Positions 1-11,702 of a stretch of DNA of 64,000 nt are shown here, one piece after another (the first letter of the stretch is position 1; each line of letters starts with the position of its first letter). The position numbers and the translations under genes are program-made. The notes below the pieces were generated by a model, which saw only the letters and a list, made by a program, of their open reading frames with translations, ran no database searches and was not told the origin of the DNA. Source of the stretch: Limnomonas spitsbergensis (taxonomy: Eukaryota > Chlorophyta > Chlorophyceae > Chlamydomonadales); assembly GCA_037349105.1 (NCBI GenBank), contig JAYJMM010000100.1, positions 2,195,001 to 2,259,000 of the forward strand, written 5' to 3'.

Positions 1-540
1 CAATCACCATTCACGGCTGCAAGGCTGCGAGCATGCTTGTCTGACCCGTCCATGACACCGCGCATCATTTACGCAACCATGAAACAATCACCATGCATGG
101 CTGCATGGCTGCATTTCCCTCGCATGCCTGTGAGACCTGTACATGACACCGTACACTTGCCACTTGGCTAGCAGCCCCATGCGGCCAGTTTATTTCACTG
201 TCCCTCGCATAGACGTGTCCCAGACGAATCACAACCTGACAAACATCAACGTGTCCACAGCCTCTCAGCCCAAAGCAGTACTCGGACATGAAGACACGAG
301 TTAGGACAAGATGCTAGTAAGATGCTATGCGTCCTGCCTCCCTTGCTGCCACAGGAAGGTGCTGGCTGGCCTGTCGTGTATTCATGATGGTGGGACACGT
401 CACAATATCCCAACTTGACGATCATGGCCTTGTCCTTACCGTCTGAACCCAAGGCAGTGCATGGACATGACGACATGGACTTGGACATGATGCTGTGTGT
501 GTATGGTCAGGATGCTATGCGCCAGGATACGATGAGACCT
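1..540. other. Unassigned DNA with degenerate duplications
   Basis: No gene is supported. Two decayed copies of an ~85-bp block lie at about 6-70 and 91-155; both run from a CACCAT start through GGCTGC and CATGACACCG motifs. A second pair lies at about 255-330 and 443-525 and shares CCAAGGCAGT-like and GGACATGA-like motifs. This resembles the decayed tandem copies seen beside exons elsewhere in the window, so an unrecognised exon may lie nearby. Confidence 0.4.
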
Positions 541-558
541 GTCACCAGCGCCCCACCT

Positions 559-806
559 GATGATCAGCGCCGTGTCCGCGCCGTCGCAGTCGAGCACGGT
601 GCCATTCGTAAAAGTACCACCTGTGGCAGCCCCAAGCCGGCGGCGGGCACTGAGTATGATGTCTTGCTGCCCTACGTCCTCTTCACCACCACCACCATCC
701 GCAGAAACAGCAGCGGAGACGGGGTCGGAGATGCCGCTCAGATGCACGGGCGCTACGAGCCGCAGCGGCAGAATGGCCCGCGGGTCCAGCTGCTGCAGCA
801 GCTGCG
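559..806 (-). CDS. Possible exon of an unidentified minus-strand gene
   Basis: On the minus strand an 82-residue open stretch starts after a TCTTCATCGCAG acceptor-like site at 807-818 and ends at a GTGGGG donor-like site just below 559. It begins LLQQLDPRAILPLRLVAP, is of normal complexity, and ends GADTALIIR. I do not recognise a family. The open frame is longer (436-1362), but beyond this block it becomes low-complexity Gly, Ala and His repeats. The GGA-rich tract upstream on this strand would be an unusual polypyrimidine region, which counts against the call. A plus-strand reading with a CTCTCCCAG acceptor near 988 is an alternative. Confidence 0.25.
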
Positions 807-829
807 ATGAAGAGACACCTCCAGTGCCC

Positions 830-932
830 GCCCCTCCTCCTCCTTCTGTCCCGCCTCCTGTCCCGTCTCCTGTCTCCACTCCAGCTCCTGCTCCTTTCGC
901 TTCTCCTCCTCCTCCTCCTCCTCCTCCTCCTC
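830..932. repeat. (TCC)n-rich polypyrimidine tract
   Basis: An imperfect TCC/TGT-CCC repeat becomes a pure TCC run at about 898-931. It produces proline/serine or leucine runs in the plus frames and glycine/arginine runs in the minus frames. None of those is likely to be a real protein. Confidence 0.8.
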
Positions 933-1187
933 CGCCCGCTCCTATACCTCTGGCCCATCCTCCTATACCTGTGCTTCTTCTCTCCCAGCTGCTCCCGTGG
1001 GCCTGCCAATCCCAGGGCGGTCCCTGCTCGTGGGTCTTCCCATCTGCTTGCGCCTGAGCATGAGCCTGCCCTGCTCCCTGCACCAGTGCGTGAGCCACCC
1101 CGGCCTGTGTATGAGAGGCGGTGGGGTGAGGAAGCTTAAAGGCATCAAGATAGGTATGGGGTGCCAGCTGGGGAGGTATGAGAATTG

Positions 1188-1510
1188 AGAAGGTATGGAG
1201 AGGTATGGGGAGGTATGGGGAGGTAAGAGAAAGCATGGGAAGATATGGGGAGGTATGGCGAGATATGGGAAAACGTACAGCATGTGCAGGGGTGCGGGGC
1301 GCGGGGTGTGGGGTGTGGGATGTGGAATCTTTTGGGTGCAGGGTGCGGGGTGCGGGATGCATGGCGCATTGAGTGTGGGTTTGGGGTGATGTGTGCTGCC
1401 TGCTGCATGCAGAGTGCTCGGCGAAGGGCGCGGGGTGTGGTATGCATGGTGTGTGGGGTACGGTGTCAGTACGTGGTGTAAAATGTGAGATTCAGGGTGC
1501 ATTGGGTGTG
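1188..1510. repeat. G-rich tandem repeats
   Basis: The stretch 1188-1275 is an imperfect 10-bp repeat built on GGTATGGGGA. From about 1285 to 1510 it becomes GGGTGCG-type heptamers mixed with ATGCATGG. These make the overlapping low-complexity frames in this area. Confidence 0.75.
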
Positions 1511-1539
1511 TGGTATGTTCCTACTCATGCAGTCGGTCT

Positions 1540-1865
1540 GTCAGCCAGCCATGCACTGAGCAGGGATATGTGGCGCTACTGCGAGTGTCCTCAAGTTGCA
1601 TCGATTTCCAATACCGTCACTAACCGTTTGCAGCAGCAGAAACAGCAGAAACAGCAATGGAGCCCAGCTCGCAGCTATGGATGCGCGCTGCTGCTTGGGG
1701 GAGAGCGTCCTTCGAGACCTCGTGTCAGGTCCAGCAGCAGCGGCAGCAGCAGCTGGCGCGGGAGTTTGATCGATGGTGCAGAAATTCATACCAATGGCGA
1801 CCATATCTGCGACTGGGCTGGGGTTTGTGTCACCCTCGCCTCGCGGCAAAGGTGAAAGCAAAAAT
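1540..1865. other. CAG-rich block, possibly coding, unidentified
   Basis: A moderately complex, CAG-rich stretch is open on both strands. The plus frame has a glutamine-rich start and reads to about 1855. I recognise no domain and cannot choose a strand, so no gene is claimed. Confidence 0.25.
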
Positions 1866-2860
1866 TAGGATGATCTGAATGACCACTGTGGCGCTTCCGA
1901 AGCTCAGCAGCGATGAGAAGGGCACATGGTCCAGCTTGTGATTATTGCTGTGCTTCGAGGTGACTAGATAGAAAAGAAAAGGAACGAGAGGGCCGATGCG
2001 GCCAGCGTGGATAAGGTATAGATGTTGTCCCTGGATTTGCTCCTCCTCCGATCGTGGGCGAGCGAGCCGCTTGTCCCTCTAATGTGAGGGTTGTGGAGCG
2101 TCAACGCGTGTTCCCATACTACCGAACGGCGCACATACACGAGCGCCTCTCGAAAGGGCCTGTGCACCGGTGCTGTGTACCCACAACCCACCACCCACAG
2201 TCCAGAAATGTACGATTCGATGCGAAGATAATATTACTTCGATTGACTCGATGTAAAGGTTGTCGTACCATGTGGCGAGCAAGGACTGCGACGACAACGC
2301 CGCAGTCGATGCAAAAAAAATACAGAGAGACGCTTTATAATGTAAAAGGCGCAGGGTTCGGAGTGGTGACATCGCGGGAAGAGCCAGCGAATAAAGATTC
2401 GGGAAGTGTAATCCAGTCACTCGTGTAACCTCGGGATACGAATGTAAATGACTCGATGTAAAGGTTGTCGTACCATGTGGCGAGCAAGGACTGTTATGGA
2501 AGATGTATTAATTTGTCCATCGGCCAGTCAAAGACTGTTATGGAAGGTGTATTAATTTGTCCATCGGCCATTCATTGTCAGCCAAGTCCACTTTCATGGA
2601 CGTCCAGTCCATTGCCTTCGCACCGTTAACGTGTCGGGGCTAATGGCTGCGCAAGCAAATGACTGCGCAACAGCAAAAGACAAAAAGAACTAAAAAGGTG
2701 TAACCCCCTTTCAGTAGAAAAGTGCTATGACTTCAGGAATATGACAGATTCCTGATCACTGCTATTGAGACTCGAATTCCCAGCTGTTAACCTGGGAATC
2801 AGTCGATGTATGTAAGATAAGTATCCCCTGGACTACTTACCTGACTATTCTCTACTGTTG
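1866..2860. repeat. Intergenic DNA with direct duplications
   Basis: A ~44-bp block containing GATGTAAAGGTTGTCGTACC occurs twice, at 2245-2288 and 2452-2495. Immediately after it an ~40-bp unit (ACTGTTATGGAAG followed by ATTAATTTGTCCATCGGCCA) is tandemly duplicated at about 2490-2570. The remainder shows no gene that I can support. Confidence 0.6.
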
Positions 2861-4289
2861 ACAGGATTGCCAGATGGGTCAACCCTTCCGAAGGTGACTG
2901 TAGTAGCAGTCTCTGATGTAGTACACTGGTGACAGGGTACGATGATCTTCAGTGGGAAGTCGCTTGTAGGCGATCTTCAGATGGGGAGACTCGCTTGATG
3001 ATATATCAGGGAGTCGACTTGGAGCCTCTGGACTGGCTGTTGATGAAGAGTTGATGGAGTTGGTGGTGGTAAACCAGCTGGGAGGCTGGAGAATGCCTGA
3101 TAAGGGCCGAAATATCAAGAGAAGACCTTCAAGGTGTTTGGGCTTGCTTAGACTGAAAGGGTCGAACAGTCGGTTTTGGTACTTGTTATGTTTGATGGAT
3201 CGATATTCGAGCAGTGTTTGTGCTTGCTGGAATAAAGTGAGCAGTGTTTGTGCTTTCTCGATGAGGGGTGACTATGTTACTTCAGATTAAAGGGTGATTA
3301 CGAAATCAGGGCTTCAAGTAAGAAAGAAATAGTGGCTGCAAGAGACAATTCAGCCACTTACAAAGCAAGATAAGTGTGAACTCACACTTCACAGACAACC
3401 AGAGAAGGCACAGCAGTGTGACTGCAAAAGCAGTTACGCACACAGAGTTCAGCAGCAGAATTCCTTAGTTCAAGAGCTGATAATCCAGTAAAACGCACGG
3501 AGCACTAATTCAGCATGACAAACGCCGATAATTGTCAGTGATTTAAGGTTTGACCAATCATAAATGTGAAATCATTTTAATACCATACTCGCGGTATTTG
3601 AGGCCTTGAGAATTTAAAAAACGAATTCAGAAAAACAATACGGTAATTGTCTTGCGGCATATATTAATTAATCACACAACTTCATTATTAAACTCTGAAA
3701 AATCGCCCGTGAATATCGATATTGTACCAATTGCCCACACTTCCCACAACGTTGCCGATATTCGGATCGTCATGCTTTGTGCGTCCCCACATCCAGAAAT
3801 TGATCTGCCTACTCTCGCTAGTGAAGTGCCGGTTTCCATTCAAGAGACTTCGCGGTTAACATTTCACTATTTATGGCCCCCGTAGCGTAATAAAAACTAC
3901 TTTCTGACCCTGCGGATAACAAAATCCACTTACTTACCTCACGCGAATGCAAAGAGCGTCAACCGTACCATACATTTGAATTGCCTTCCCTAGGAAAAGG
4001 GTTTCCGATTTTTTTATGTTGCCCAGGGGGCAAATTCAGTTGTTTACTGTTGTGTCCTCAGGGCAGAATTTGTTTTTTATTTCCGGCGTCGAAATGCGCT
4101 CAATTAAGCACGGCCAGCCCAACAGCAGCCATGTATCACAAATTACCAACCACTTAAACATCCATCTGCATAAGGTATAACAGTCAACACAGTTCTTTAG
4201 GTCAATCCATGAACACTAAACTCCATTGGCCTGATGCAAATGTAGCATGCAACATTCCTACCTGATGTCTCCGCCGCTTAGGTACCGAA
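2861..4289. other. Intergenic, partly AT-rich, no recognised gene
   Basis: No coding signal is recognised. Around 3225-3256 GAGCAGTGTTTGTGCTT is duplicated. From about 3480 to 4200 the base composition is AT-richer than the surrounding DNA. Confidence 0.4.
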
Positions 4290-6145
4290 ACTACGAAGTT
4301 CTGAAACACACATGGATTTCACCAAGGCCTATGACTGCGGTATGCCACAGGAGCAGCTATGACAGCACCTGTCTGAGCGGCTTCACATGCCTTCAGGTCT
4401 GTTACGAGCCCTCTAGAAAGGTGCAGTCTACACGCTCACAGACGGCCATAAAAGCACTGGCCCTATACCTTGAACCCGAGGTATCAAACAGGGCTGCCCA
4501 CTTAGCCCCCTCCCCTTCAGCCTCTATATCAGCGATCTACCGGGCAAGATCGCAGCCCAATGCCCAGCAGCCGAGGGCATTGTGCTGGGGGCGGGGGCGC
4601 GGGGCGAAGACTCAGGCGCCTCTTATATGCTGATAATCTCAACATGCTAGCCGGCAGCGCGGCAAGTCTGCAACACGTGCTAAATGCCCTGCATGAATAT
4701 GCGGCGGTCTCCAGGTCGACGTCAGCAAGACAGAGATATTGGAGATTGGCAGCCACTTAGCGGCGCAGCGCCGGCAATCAGCCCATACTTCATTGCGTGT
4801 ACGGCCCCGTTAAGATAGCGCTGAAGCGTGTCCAAGAATTCAAGTTCTTGGGCATCATCCAGCACCAGAGCGGCAGCATGAGGAAGGCCATGCAAGGAAG
4901 AGAGGTGCCTTTGGCTGCCGCGTTGCAGCGTCGATGTCCGCCGCATGGCCACCAAGGTGCGCCTCAGGCATCATCTGCCTACACGCATCCGGTTGGCGTC
5001 TGTCTATGCAGCGCCTGCGGCCAACTACGGTGATGTGGTGTGGGCCACCGATCACCTCAGGTCGCGGCATTGCCTCAAGAGCAAGATGCAGTCCAGCTTC
5101 CTCAAGCATCTGCGCCATGCTGCAGGGCTACCTCCGTCCGCTGCCAGTTGGGGGGTCATGAGGAAGCTGCAGATCCAGCCGTTACAGCGAAGGTGGTGAC
5201 AGCATGTACTTAGCTTCCACAACGCCGAGGTCGCACCAGCAACACAGCAAGACAGCCCACGCATGGCCGCAGCCATGGCGGCCGGCATGGATCTCGCTGT
5301 CAGACAGAGCACCGGAGGGCGCAGTTTTTGCAGGGAATTGCTAGGTGCATTGGAGGAGCTGGATTTAGGATCAGCCGTCCCCAAACTGCGTCAGACAGCA
5401 ACTGACCTGCAGCCGCTACCTGTCCCAGAGGTGCTTGCGCTAGTTGATGCAGCATACGAGCGGGCGCAGCTGGATGCAGCTGGCAGAGGGGACCCCAGAG
5501 ATCCTGCCACTGAACACAGGTCTGCGGCCGCCTACCGCACCTGGTTTCAGGCGACGGCGGGCACCGTGCTGGCGCAGGCCAGGGGCCGCACCAATCGAAG
5601 GGATTGTGCTTGCGTGCGCAGGAACTTAAGGTTGCGGCTCGGCGCCGTCAACACGGCTGATACTCGAGGACGACGCAGCGGTCAGCAGCGTGACGGACGG
5701 TGCTGCCAACGGTGTTGGGCAAGGGGAGATAGCGAGCATGTGGAGGTTGCGCTGCATGTCTGCTTTCAGCGCCCTAGCGTGAAGGAGAGGCTTAGGGAGA
5801 GAGGTTGGGCAGGTCCCACAGAGGGCGCCAAAGACTTTCAGTCCTTGTACCAGGGCAGGCTTGGATGGGTCATGGGGGGCTCTGACTTTTGTTGAAGACG
5901 TCGTACGCATTGTTGAGGCCTAGTTTTGTTGCTTTTCTTTGCCTTCTTGGGGAGTAGGCTTGACAGCGGCCAGGATACTTCGGGCTGCCTTTTCCTTTTG
6001 GGGGGGTATTTCTTTCCTTTGTGTTATTCTCCTTCTTTCCCTCTTACCTTAAGTTTCTTTCCTTCCAACGAGACAGTCGGGTGCCTACGCGGCCGAGCCT
6101 TTTTGAGCAGGGCCCAGAGGTGTTATGTCATTGACTTGCACTGAA
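4290..6145 (+). mobile_element. Broken non-LTR retrotransposon (LINE), 3' part
   Basis: Reverse-transcriptase blocks appear in order but in shifting frames: an FTKAYD block near 4315, a GIKQGCPLSPL block near 4485-4515, and the catalytic YADD box as YADN near 4623-4640. Downstream are an FKFLG block near 4837, a conserved C-terminal region (4945-5890) and a Cys/His cluster near 5700-5760. The last part, 6070-6140, is a pyrimidine-rich tail followed by a conserved motif containing GAGCAGGGCCCAGAGGTGTT and ending TCATTGA. Frameshifts, stops and the D-to-N change at the active site make this a dead copy. The 5' end is missing. Confidence 0.8.
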
Positions 6146-6885
6146 AAAGGCAGCAGCCCCAGAAGACATACTCACAGCACACCTCGCCCCTGACGTGGCA
6201 GAGCATGCACCCTTTGAGACCCCGGCATAGTGCTCTACTAAAGGGGACGCCGCGACCATGAGATATTGAGATCTCCCACCTCGCCATGCCCCTCCCGCAT
6301 GCCCTCCATCGCTCCTCTTGGTTCGACCCCACCTCTTGGTGGGGCCAGGCATGTGTTGGGGCACTGCGGGCCTTGCGTCCTCTGGAAGGTAGCAGCCAGG
6401 GGCAGCAGCTCCTCCTCGCCATGCACATCACCCCTCAGCCCGATCTCTCCTTGACATCTGTTCTTCAAGCATCACCCACAATTCCTTGCTAGTAACTTCC
6501 CTCCCTCCTCGACCTGCACGTATCCTTCGGTATCATCTAAACCGCTAATGAGTTGCGCCCTATCTACTGCGGCTCGAAATAGAGCTCCTAGTCCTACGTA
6601 ACTCTACCGCGCGCGAAGATGAACGAGCCAACGAGGCCAGCTGAAGAAGATGGTCGAGCCACTTGCGACGCCTAGCAGGTGCCGTTGGTTATCTGCAATG
6701 CTTAAAATTCAAAGTGCAGCATCTTTGCGAGCAGTGCTTGGAACATCAGTTTGTGATATTTTGCTGTGACTTAATGAATTATGATCTCTGGTATGAACCC
6801 TAACTTAACCCCTGCGATTTGAAATTTAGTCGAAGGAGACGAGATCAGTTCTAGTCTGTCGACGCATTCCGGGTTATCAGTCAAA
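6146..6885. other. Upstream region of the B3 gene
   Basis: No exon is recognised before the B3 start at 6886. Small open frames at 6123-6492 lie on both strands and show no family resemblance. The promoter and 5' untranslated region of the B3 gene should lie in the 3' half; I see no clear TATA element. Confidence 0.4.
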
Positions 6886-9800
6886 ATGGCCGAAGCAGCA
6901 GGGAAATTGCTGCTGGCAAAGCTGACGCGTCCTAGTATTCTCAAGGTAAATTAACTCACCTCTCCCGCTTCGTTGTCTGTGATTGAGCGCCTACTATGAC
7001 TCTCCTCACCCCTGCGTTTCTTTATTTGTGCAGACAATGAAAATGTCCCACATATCAGGCGGGTTCTGGATGGGTGGCTTTGGCAGCTGTAGTGACTTTC
7101 TATCGGCCCTCCCAAAAGAGGTCTCTGACCTCGCGCTCGAGCATCAGAACGAACACTGGCCAGTGCGTTGGCTGGTTGGAAATTACGGCCTGTCAGGAGG
7201 ATGGCGAACATTCGCTATGGATCACAAACTGTTGGAGAACGACTGCGTGGTCTTCGAGAGGAAGGACGACGTGGTCATCAAGATGTATATATTTAGGTGC
7301 GGTAGCAGAACGTGCTGACGCAGTAACAAGACCATGTGCGCCTGTCTCTTCTGGGTTGTCATGTAGGCATGCACCGCATGGAGCATGGCAGCGTTAGCAG
7401 AAGTGCGCACTAGACCACATTGGGGGAGCTGCCGGGCAGCCAACACTTGGTGCATGGAGAGCAAACCATCCTCAAGCAATAAAGATTGCTGCACCATGCC
7501 CTGCTGGTCGTAGGGCCGGATCTAGCTACATTGTTGCATACGCACCCTAAAATAATTAAATAAACAGACAAGCATGGTGCATGAGGAATATTCATAACGC
7601 GCATGCATGCTGATTACGAGGCAAAGACGAATCGGACGACAGCTGCATGCTGTGAAGTGTAGCTGGAGAACACTTAAATGAAACATGGTGCATGAGACAA
7701 ATATCTCAAATGCAGGCATGCTGATTACGAAGATGAAGCCCATCCGCCGGCGGACGCATATTTTGAAGACGCCGCAGCCGTTGTCTACAAGAATCGGCGC
7801 CTTCAAAGCGCTATCAAGAAGGAGGGTGAGCATGCTGATTGGGGGGGCATACTTGAACGGCCACGGACAGCAAGGACTGTTGCAACCAAGCTGCTGAACC
7901 TCAGAGGAGCGCGGCTCACTCTTATTTTAGGTACCTTCAGCTTTCAGGCTGCTATATCACGGCTTGCAGGTGCGATGGCCTGTTGCAACAGGCTCTGCTA
8001 CTTCTGTGCTCAGACCACCCGCCGTAGGCAGGTCCAGGTTGCGTCATCACTGGCCCCCAGAGGTAGCTGTGACCCAAGGTCTGACGAAGACGATTAAGTG
8101 CACACTAAAACAGTCACAGGTCCAGCTTAACATATCTTGCTTTCAGGGGTGTCCAGCTTGTAAGCGCAAGAGCTTCAAAATGTGATTAAGTGTGAAATAA
8201 TGTAGCAGTGAAGACTGGTTCAGCCGCATCAACCCTTTCCTTCCTGACCCTATTTATTTATTTGTGTTGATCCCTCAGGGGGGCTGAGCGCTAAGCGCAA
8301 GAGCGCCTCAACGGGCCTTGCCAGCGGCAGCCCAGGAGACACCGTATCGCCTGGGCCATCAGCCAGGCGCAAGGGCGCAGCACAGGAACCTTCTCGTTTC
8401 AGCCCAGGGGACACAGTGTCGCCTGGACACTCGGGTAAGATCAAGAGCTTAACACGGCTGGCCATGGATCCACCGGACGCAACGGATCTCACTGCCGGGC
8501 CATCCTTCGACAGCAGCTACGGAGGCTGCGCGTTGCAGGAAGCAGCGGGCGGCAGCCCGATGGCTGTGGAGGCAGCAGGAAGTGGCCATCCAGGCGTGCT
8601 AAAGAAAGCTGCAGGCAGCAGGGGTCCATGCCCCAAGAAAGTGTCGGCAGGGGAAATTCCTGCATGCGCGTCGGGACAGGATCCGGGATCCTCGGAAAAG
8701 GCGGGCGTAGCGGATGCCCGTGCTCGTCTGAGGGACAGATCGGAGCTGGTTCCGGTTCTGAAGCCTGCTGCTCCCGTCTCCGCTGCGGCCAAGATGGTCA
8801 AGAAGTCCTTGGCCGGGAAGCGCTCCAAGGTGGCTGTGGGTGGGAAGGTCCCTGCAGACAAGGGTGGCAAGCTGACAAAGAAAGGTAAGGAAGAGGGCTG
8901 GGGGGTTAACTGCTCACTGAGATCTGTGTTGCCAAAAATGACATGTTCATGATTAAGCCGAGGCCCATATAGAGATGCTCATAGAAACGGCGCAGATTTG
9001 GCTTCGGCCCAGGCTGCGCTGTTTCCTTAAATTTCACGGCGTAGCTTTCTTTCTTTCTTTGCTCATAGGGAACATTTGTTAATACACTTTTTGATGGCAT
9101 TTTCTTGAATCACCTCTCGCTGTGCTGTTGCCAGCCGCCATCAAACAAGGCACTGGCGTTGTCAAGCCCAAGGTTGTGAGGGCACGTGCCCCGCCCAAGA
9201 AAAAGAAAATGTCCGTCTGGGATTACCCGTTCACCGGGAAAGCAGGTGGGTGGGTCCGTCCTTGGCATGTAACTTGTCCACTTGGTCGGATTTATGTGAG
9301 CGCAACAACTCCTGCTACTCTGCAGCTACTTCCTACTGCCATCTCTGCAGGTACTTCCTTCTGCTATTTTTTGTGTTTCTGCAGCTACTTCCTACTGCTA
9401 TTTTTGTTTTCTGCAGCTACTTCCTACTGCTATATCTGCTAGTTTGCTATTCTGCAGCTACTATGTTATGCTGGGGGCCTGGGGCAGGAAGCCATGCTGC
9501 TTTGGCCACCCGCCGTTCACTTCAGATCAAAGGATTTCTTTCCCCGTTAGCCCTGTACTAGTGGCTGGACTGGCTGCTTTGTGGCCTGCCGAAGGCGTTT
9601 GCATGTGCTGAATGCCCTCCTCCATATTGAGGGCCATGATGAAGCTGACTTCTTGCTAGGGCTGGTCTACCGTAGATTGACTTAGACTTCGCGCATAATT
9701 AGTTAATGATTGGCCTGCGCGGACATAGCTGCGCGCCAAAAACGATGCAAAAACTGCCGTTGCGCGGAGTTGAATTCAGGTTCTGGTCGTAGTTGCTGCA

Positions 9801-11389
9801 CAGAGTGTCAGTCAGGTGCCTGGTGTACCTACTGTACGGCGTTGAATTAAGTTCAAAAATGTTGTCGCTGCGCGACCCTTCAAAATTATATTTTGCTGCG
9901 CGGCAATTTTAATTAACTGTTGTCTTGCTGCGCAGACCCTATGTCAATCTACTGTATATCGTACCGTTTCTGCCCAGCGTCGATATCGCACACCCCGGAT
10001 ATTAATCACCCTTATTTGATAGTCCTGTTGCGCACCCCTCATAAACAACATGTGTGTCCCAAGGCAATTTGAAACTACTACCAATACCGGTACCTGTGCT
10101 GTGTACTTTTCCAGGGTTTGGGACAAACATTCATTTTGGTTTCGGTACAATAATTAATTACCGGAAGTAAACCATTCGTTTTATAAAACAACAACAACAA
10201 CGTAAATGAAATCCGACTGATACGATGGTACCAGTATGCCGTGTACAAGATTTCATATGTTTATTTTAAATTACGTAATGGTCCAGCCCTATATTTGCTG
10301 CACTTCCAATTGTTCCGTAGCTCAATCGGTAAACTACCATGCTGCGAAGAATGGGGATGTGGGTCATACCTGATGTGAGTCACCTAAACGATTGGTAAAA
10401 CCTCTCGGTGTGAAATGCCGTAGCTGGTAATGAGGAAAATCGCACTAGATTACTGAGGTACTGTGGAGTGATTAATCCACAATTGCAATGATACTGGGGA
10501 GAATGCGCGTATCCTATACGGGAAGGTCTGTCCTTTGGGATCACCTACACAGGGCTTCGTTAATAAGCACGAAGGATTGGAAACCATACGTAGTTCTTAC
10601 TTCTTACTTGCGCTTCCAACGCAGCTGAGTATGCTGATGCCCTGAAAGCCAAGTACCTGGAGGCTACCAAGGACGCCGTCCGAGTGGAGAAGAAGACAGG
10701 CAACATCCTCGGCGGCCCGCGCCCGGGTGGGTGCACCCTGGCCTTATGTGTGTGGTTGTAAGAGTGTCGATGCAGTGACCCCTAAATCCATTATAGCCCT
10801 GTCCCACCCCTCCCAAGAAGGAAGGATTGTTGGGACTTTGGTTTATGGAGTTCCGCACTGCCCTACATATGACATCTGGCGATAGATGTCACGAGTGGCA
10901 GTATCGCCACTATGATACCCTCAGAAACCTCAACAGATAACCAGGTGCATGACGTTACACCCAGGGTTACCCCGTACGACTGTTTGGGTCAAAATCCCCA
11001 TACCGTTTACCGTATCGTGTCGCATCATTTACCCATACTGTACCGTGTTAAATCACCGTGTCGGCCATTTTCTTACCTGTCCCGCCATTTGGCCGTACCG
11101 TGCCGCAGTTCCGTACACTGGTTACATCTGAACAGAGAACCAGGTGTATGACGTTACACATCAGGACATGGCCAGGTGCACGACGTTACACCCTAAAAAA
11201 CAATTGCTGCCCTTTGAGAGTATGAACTGGTATGAATGTTCAAACTCCTGTTTTTTCAAATGTTGCCATTCTGTTTCATGGTCATGTTTAAAATGCCACG
11301 ATGCAGGGATGTACGTGCAAGGGTACGCGTCGCTGTGCTGGACGTGGAACGACGGAAAGTACTCGCCCATCCATGTGATACATGTGTGA
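6886..11389 (+). CDS. B3 domain DNA-binding protein, 7 exons
   Basis: Exons by GT-AG and phase: 6886-6945, 7034-7296, 7716-7825, 8279-8884, 9135-9245, 10625-10726, 11307-11389. All junction phases agree (0,2,1,1,1,1), giving 444 codons before TGA. Residues about 15-108 form a B3 domain. It starts RPSILKTMKMSHISGGFWM and has the family motif GLSGGWRTFAMDHKL followed by NDCVVFE, as in plant B3 transcription factors. Exon 3 encodes an acidic linker. Exon 4 (about 200 residues) is rich in Ser, Gly, Pro and Lys with basic clusters such as KKSLAGKRSK, and is probably disordered. Exons 5 and 6 add PPKKKKMSVWDYPF and a charged helix-like stretch. The role is inferred to be nuclear DNA binding. The last exon rests only on phase and a stop, so the true 3' end may differ. 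Confidence 0.82.
7573..7752 (+). repeat. Decayed copy of B3 exon 3 beside the real exon
   Basis: The stretch from TGGTGCATGAG through ATGCTGATTACGA occurs at about 7575-7625 and again at 7687-7735, offset about 111 bp. The second copy spans the real acceptor (AATGCAG, exon from 7716). The first is an altered copy that lacks the exon's reading frame. A similar weak copy of the exon 4 start (CTTGTAAGCGCAAGAGC) lies near 8157-8176, before the real exon at 8279. Confidence 0.6.
8987..9062 (+). repeat. Dispersed repeat with (CTTT)n end, copy 1
   Basis: A ~75-bp element contains GGCTTCGGCCCAGGCTGCGC and ends in a short CTTT run. A related copy with the same core and tail lies at 26098-26187. GGCTTCGGCCC resembles a tRNA B box, so a tRNA-derived SINE end is possible but unproven. 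It lies in B3 intron 4. Confidence 0.55.
9310..9468 (+). repeat. Acceptor-like short tandem repeat in B3 intron 5
   Basis: About five copies of a ~34-bp unit contain CTGCAGCTACTTCCTACTGC. In the transcribed direction each copy holds pyrimidines followed by TGCAG, which is like a 3' splice site. The real acceptor of the next exon (CTTCCAACGCAG, 10613-10624) has a related CTTACTTC-rich upstream tract. Confidence 0.6.
10310..10609 (+). mobile_element. tRNA-derived SINE-like insertion
   Basis: The 5' end carries a tRNA A-box-like TAGCTCAATCGGTA (10318-10331) and, about 30 bp on, a B-box-like GGGTCATACC. The 3' end is a short simple repeat, CTTACTTCTTACTT. It is flanked by near-identical GCACTTCCAA (10300-10309) and GCGCTTCCAA (10610-10619), a probable target-site duplication. 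The right duplication lies inside the pyrimidine tract of the B3 exon 6 acceptor, so the element sits immediately upstream of the splice site. Confidence 0.6.
10940..11205. repeat. Three copies of a CCAGGTGCATGACGTTACAC motif
   Basis: The motif or a close variant appears near 10940, 11138 and 11172, with unrelated sequence between the first two. It lies in the last proposed B3 intron, just upstream of the tentative last exon. Confidence 0.6.
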
Positions 11390-11518
11390 AGGAGTGTGGA
11401 GCCAGCGCGGGGCTGCTCTTCGCCTGCCTGTACCGTATAAGCTGGGTGACTTGGAGCATCCAGGCATGCCCACGGCGACGAGCCAGTGTGTATTTTAGTG
11501 TGCACCTCCATAAGCAAC

Positions 11519-11702
11519 CACATGGTGAATCGGGACCAACCTTGACTGGCCTGTGGTTATAGAAGCAGCATTTGGATCTAGAAGCAGGACTTGTTGTATC
11601 CGGCCCATCATGGTGAATCGGGACCAACCTTGACATGCCTGTGGTTATAGAAGCAGCATTGGATCTAGAAGCAGGGAGCCCTTGCTGTATCCGGCCCATC
11701 CG
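11519..11702. repeat. ~90-bp tandem duplication
   Basis: Two nearly identical copies at 11519-11608 and 11609-11702 begin CATGGTGAATCGGGACCAAC and end with TATCCGGCCCATC. They differ by small indels. No coding function is seen. Confidence 0.85.

Noticed and set aside
10310..10380. A functional tRNA gene
   Set aside because: A- and B-box-like words are present, but no acceptor stem or cloverleaf can be closed; it fits a tRNA-derived SINE better.
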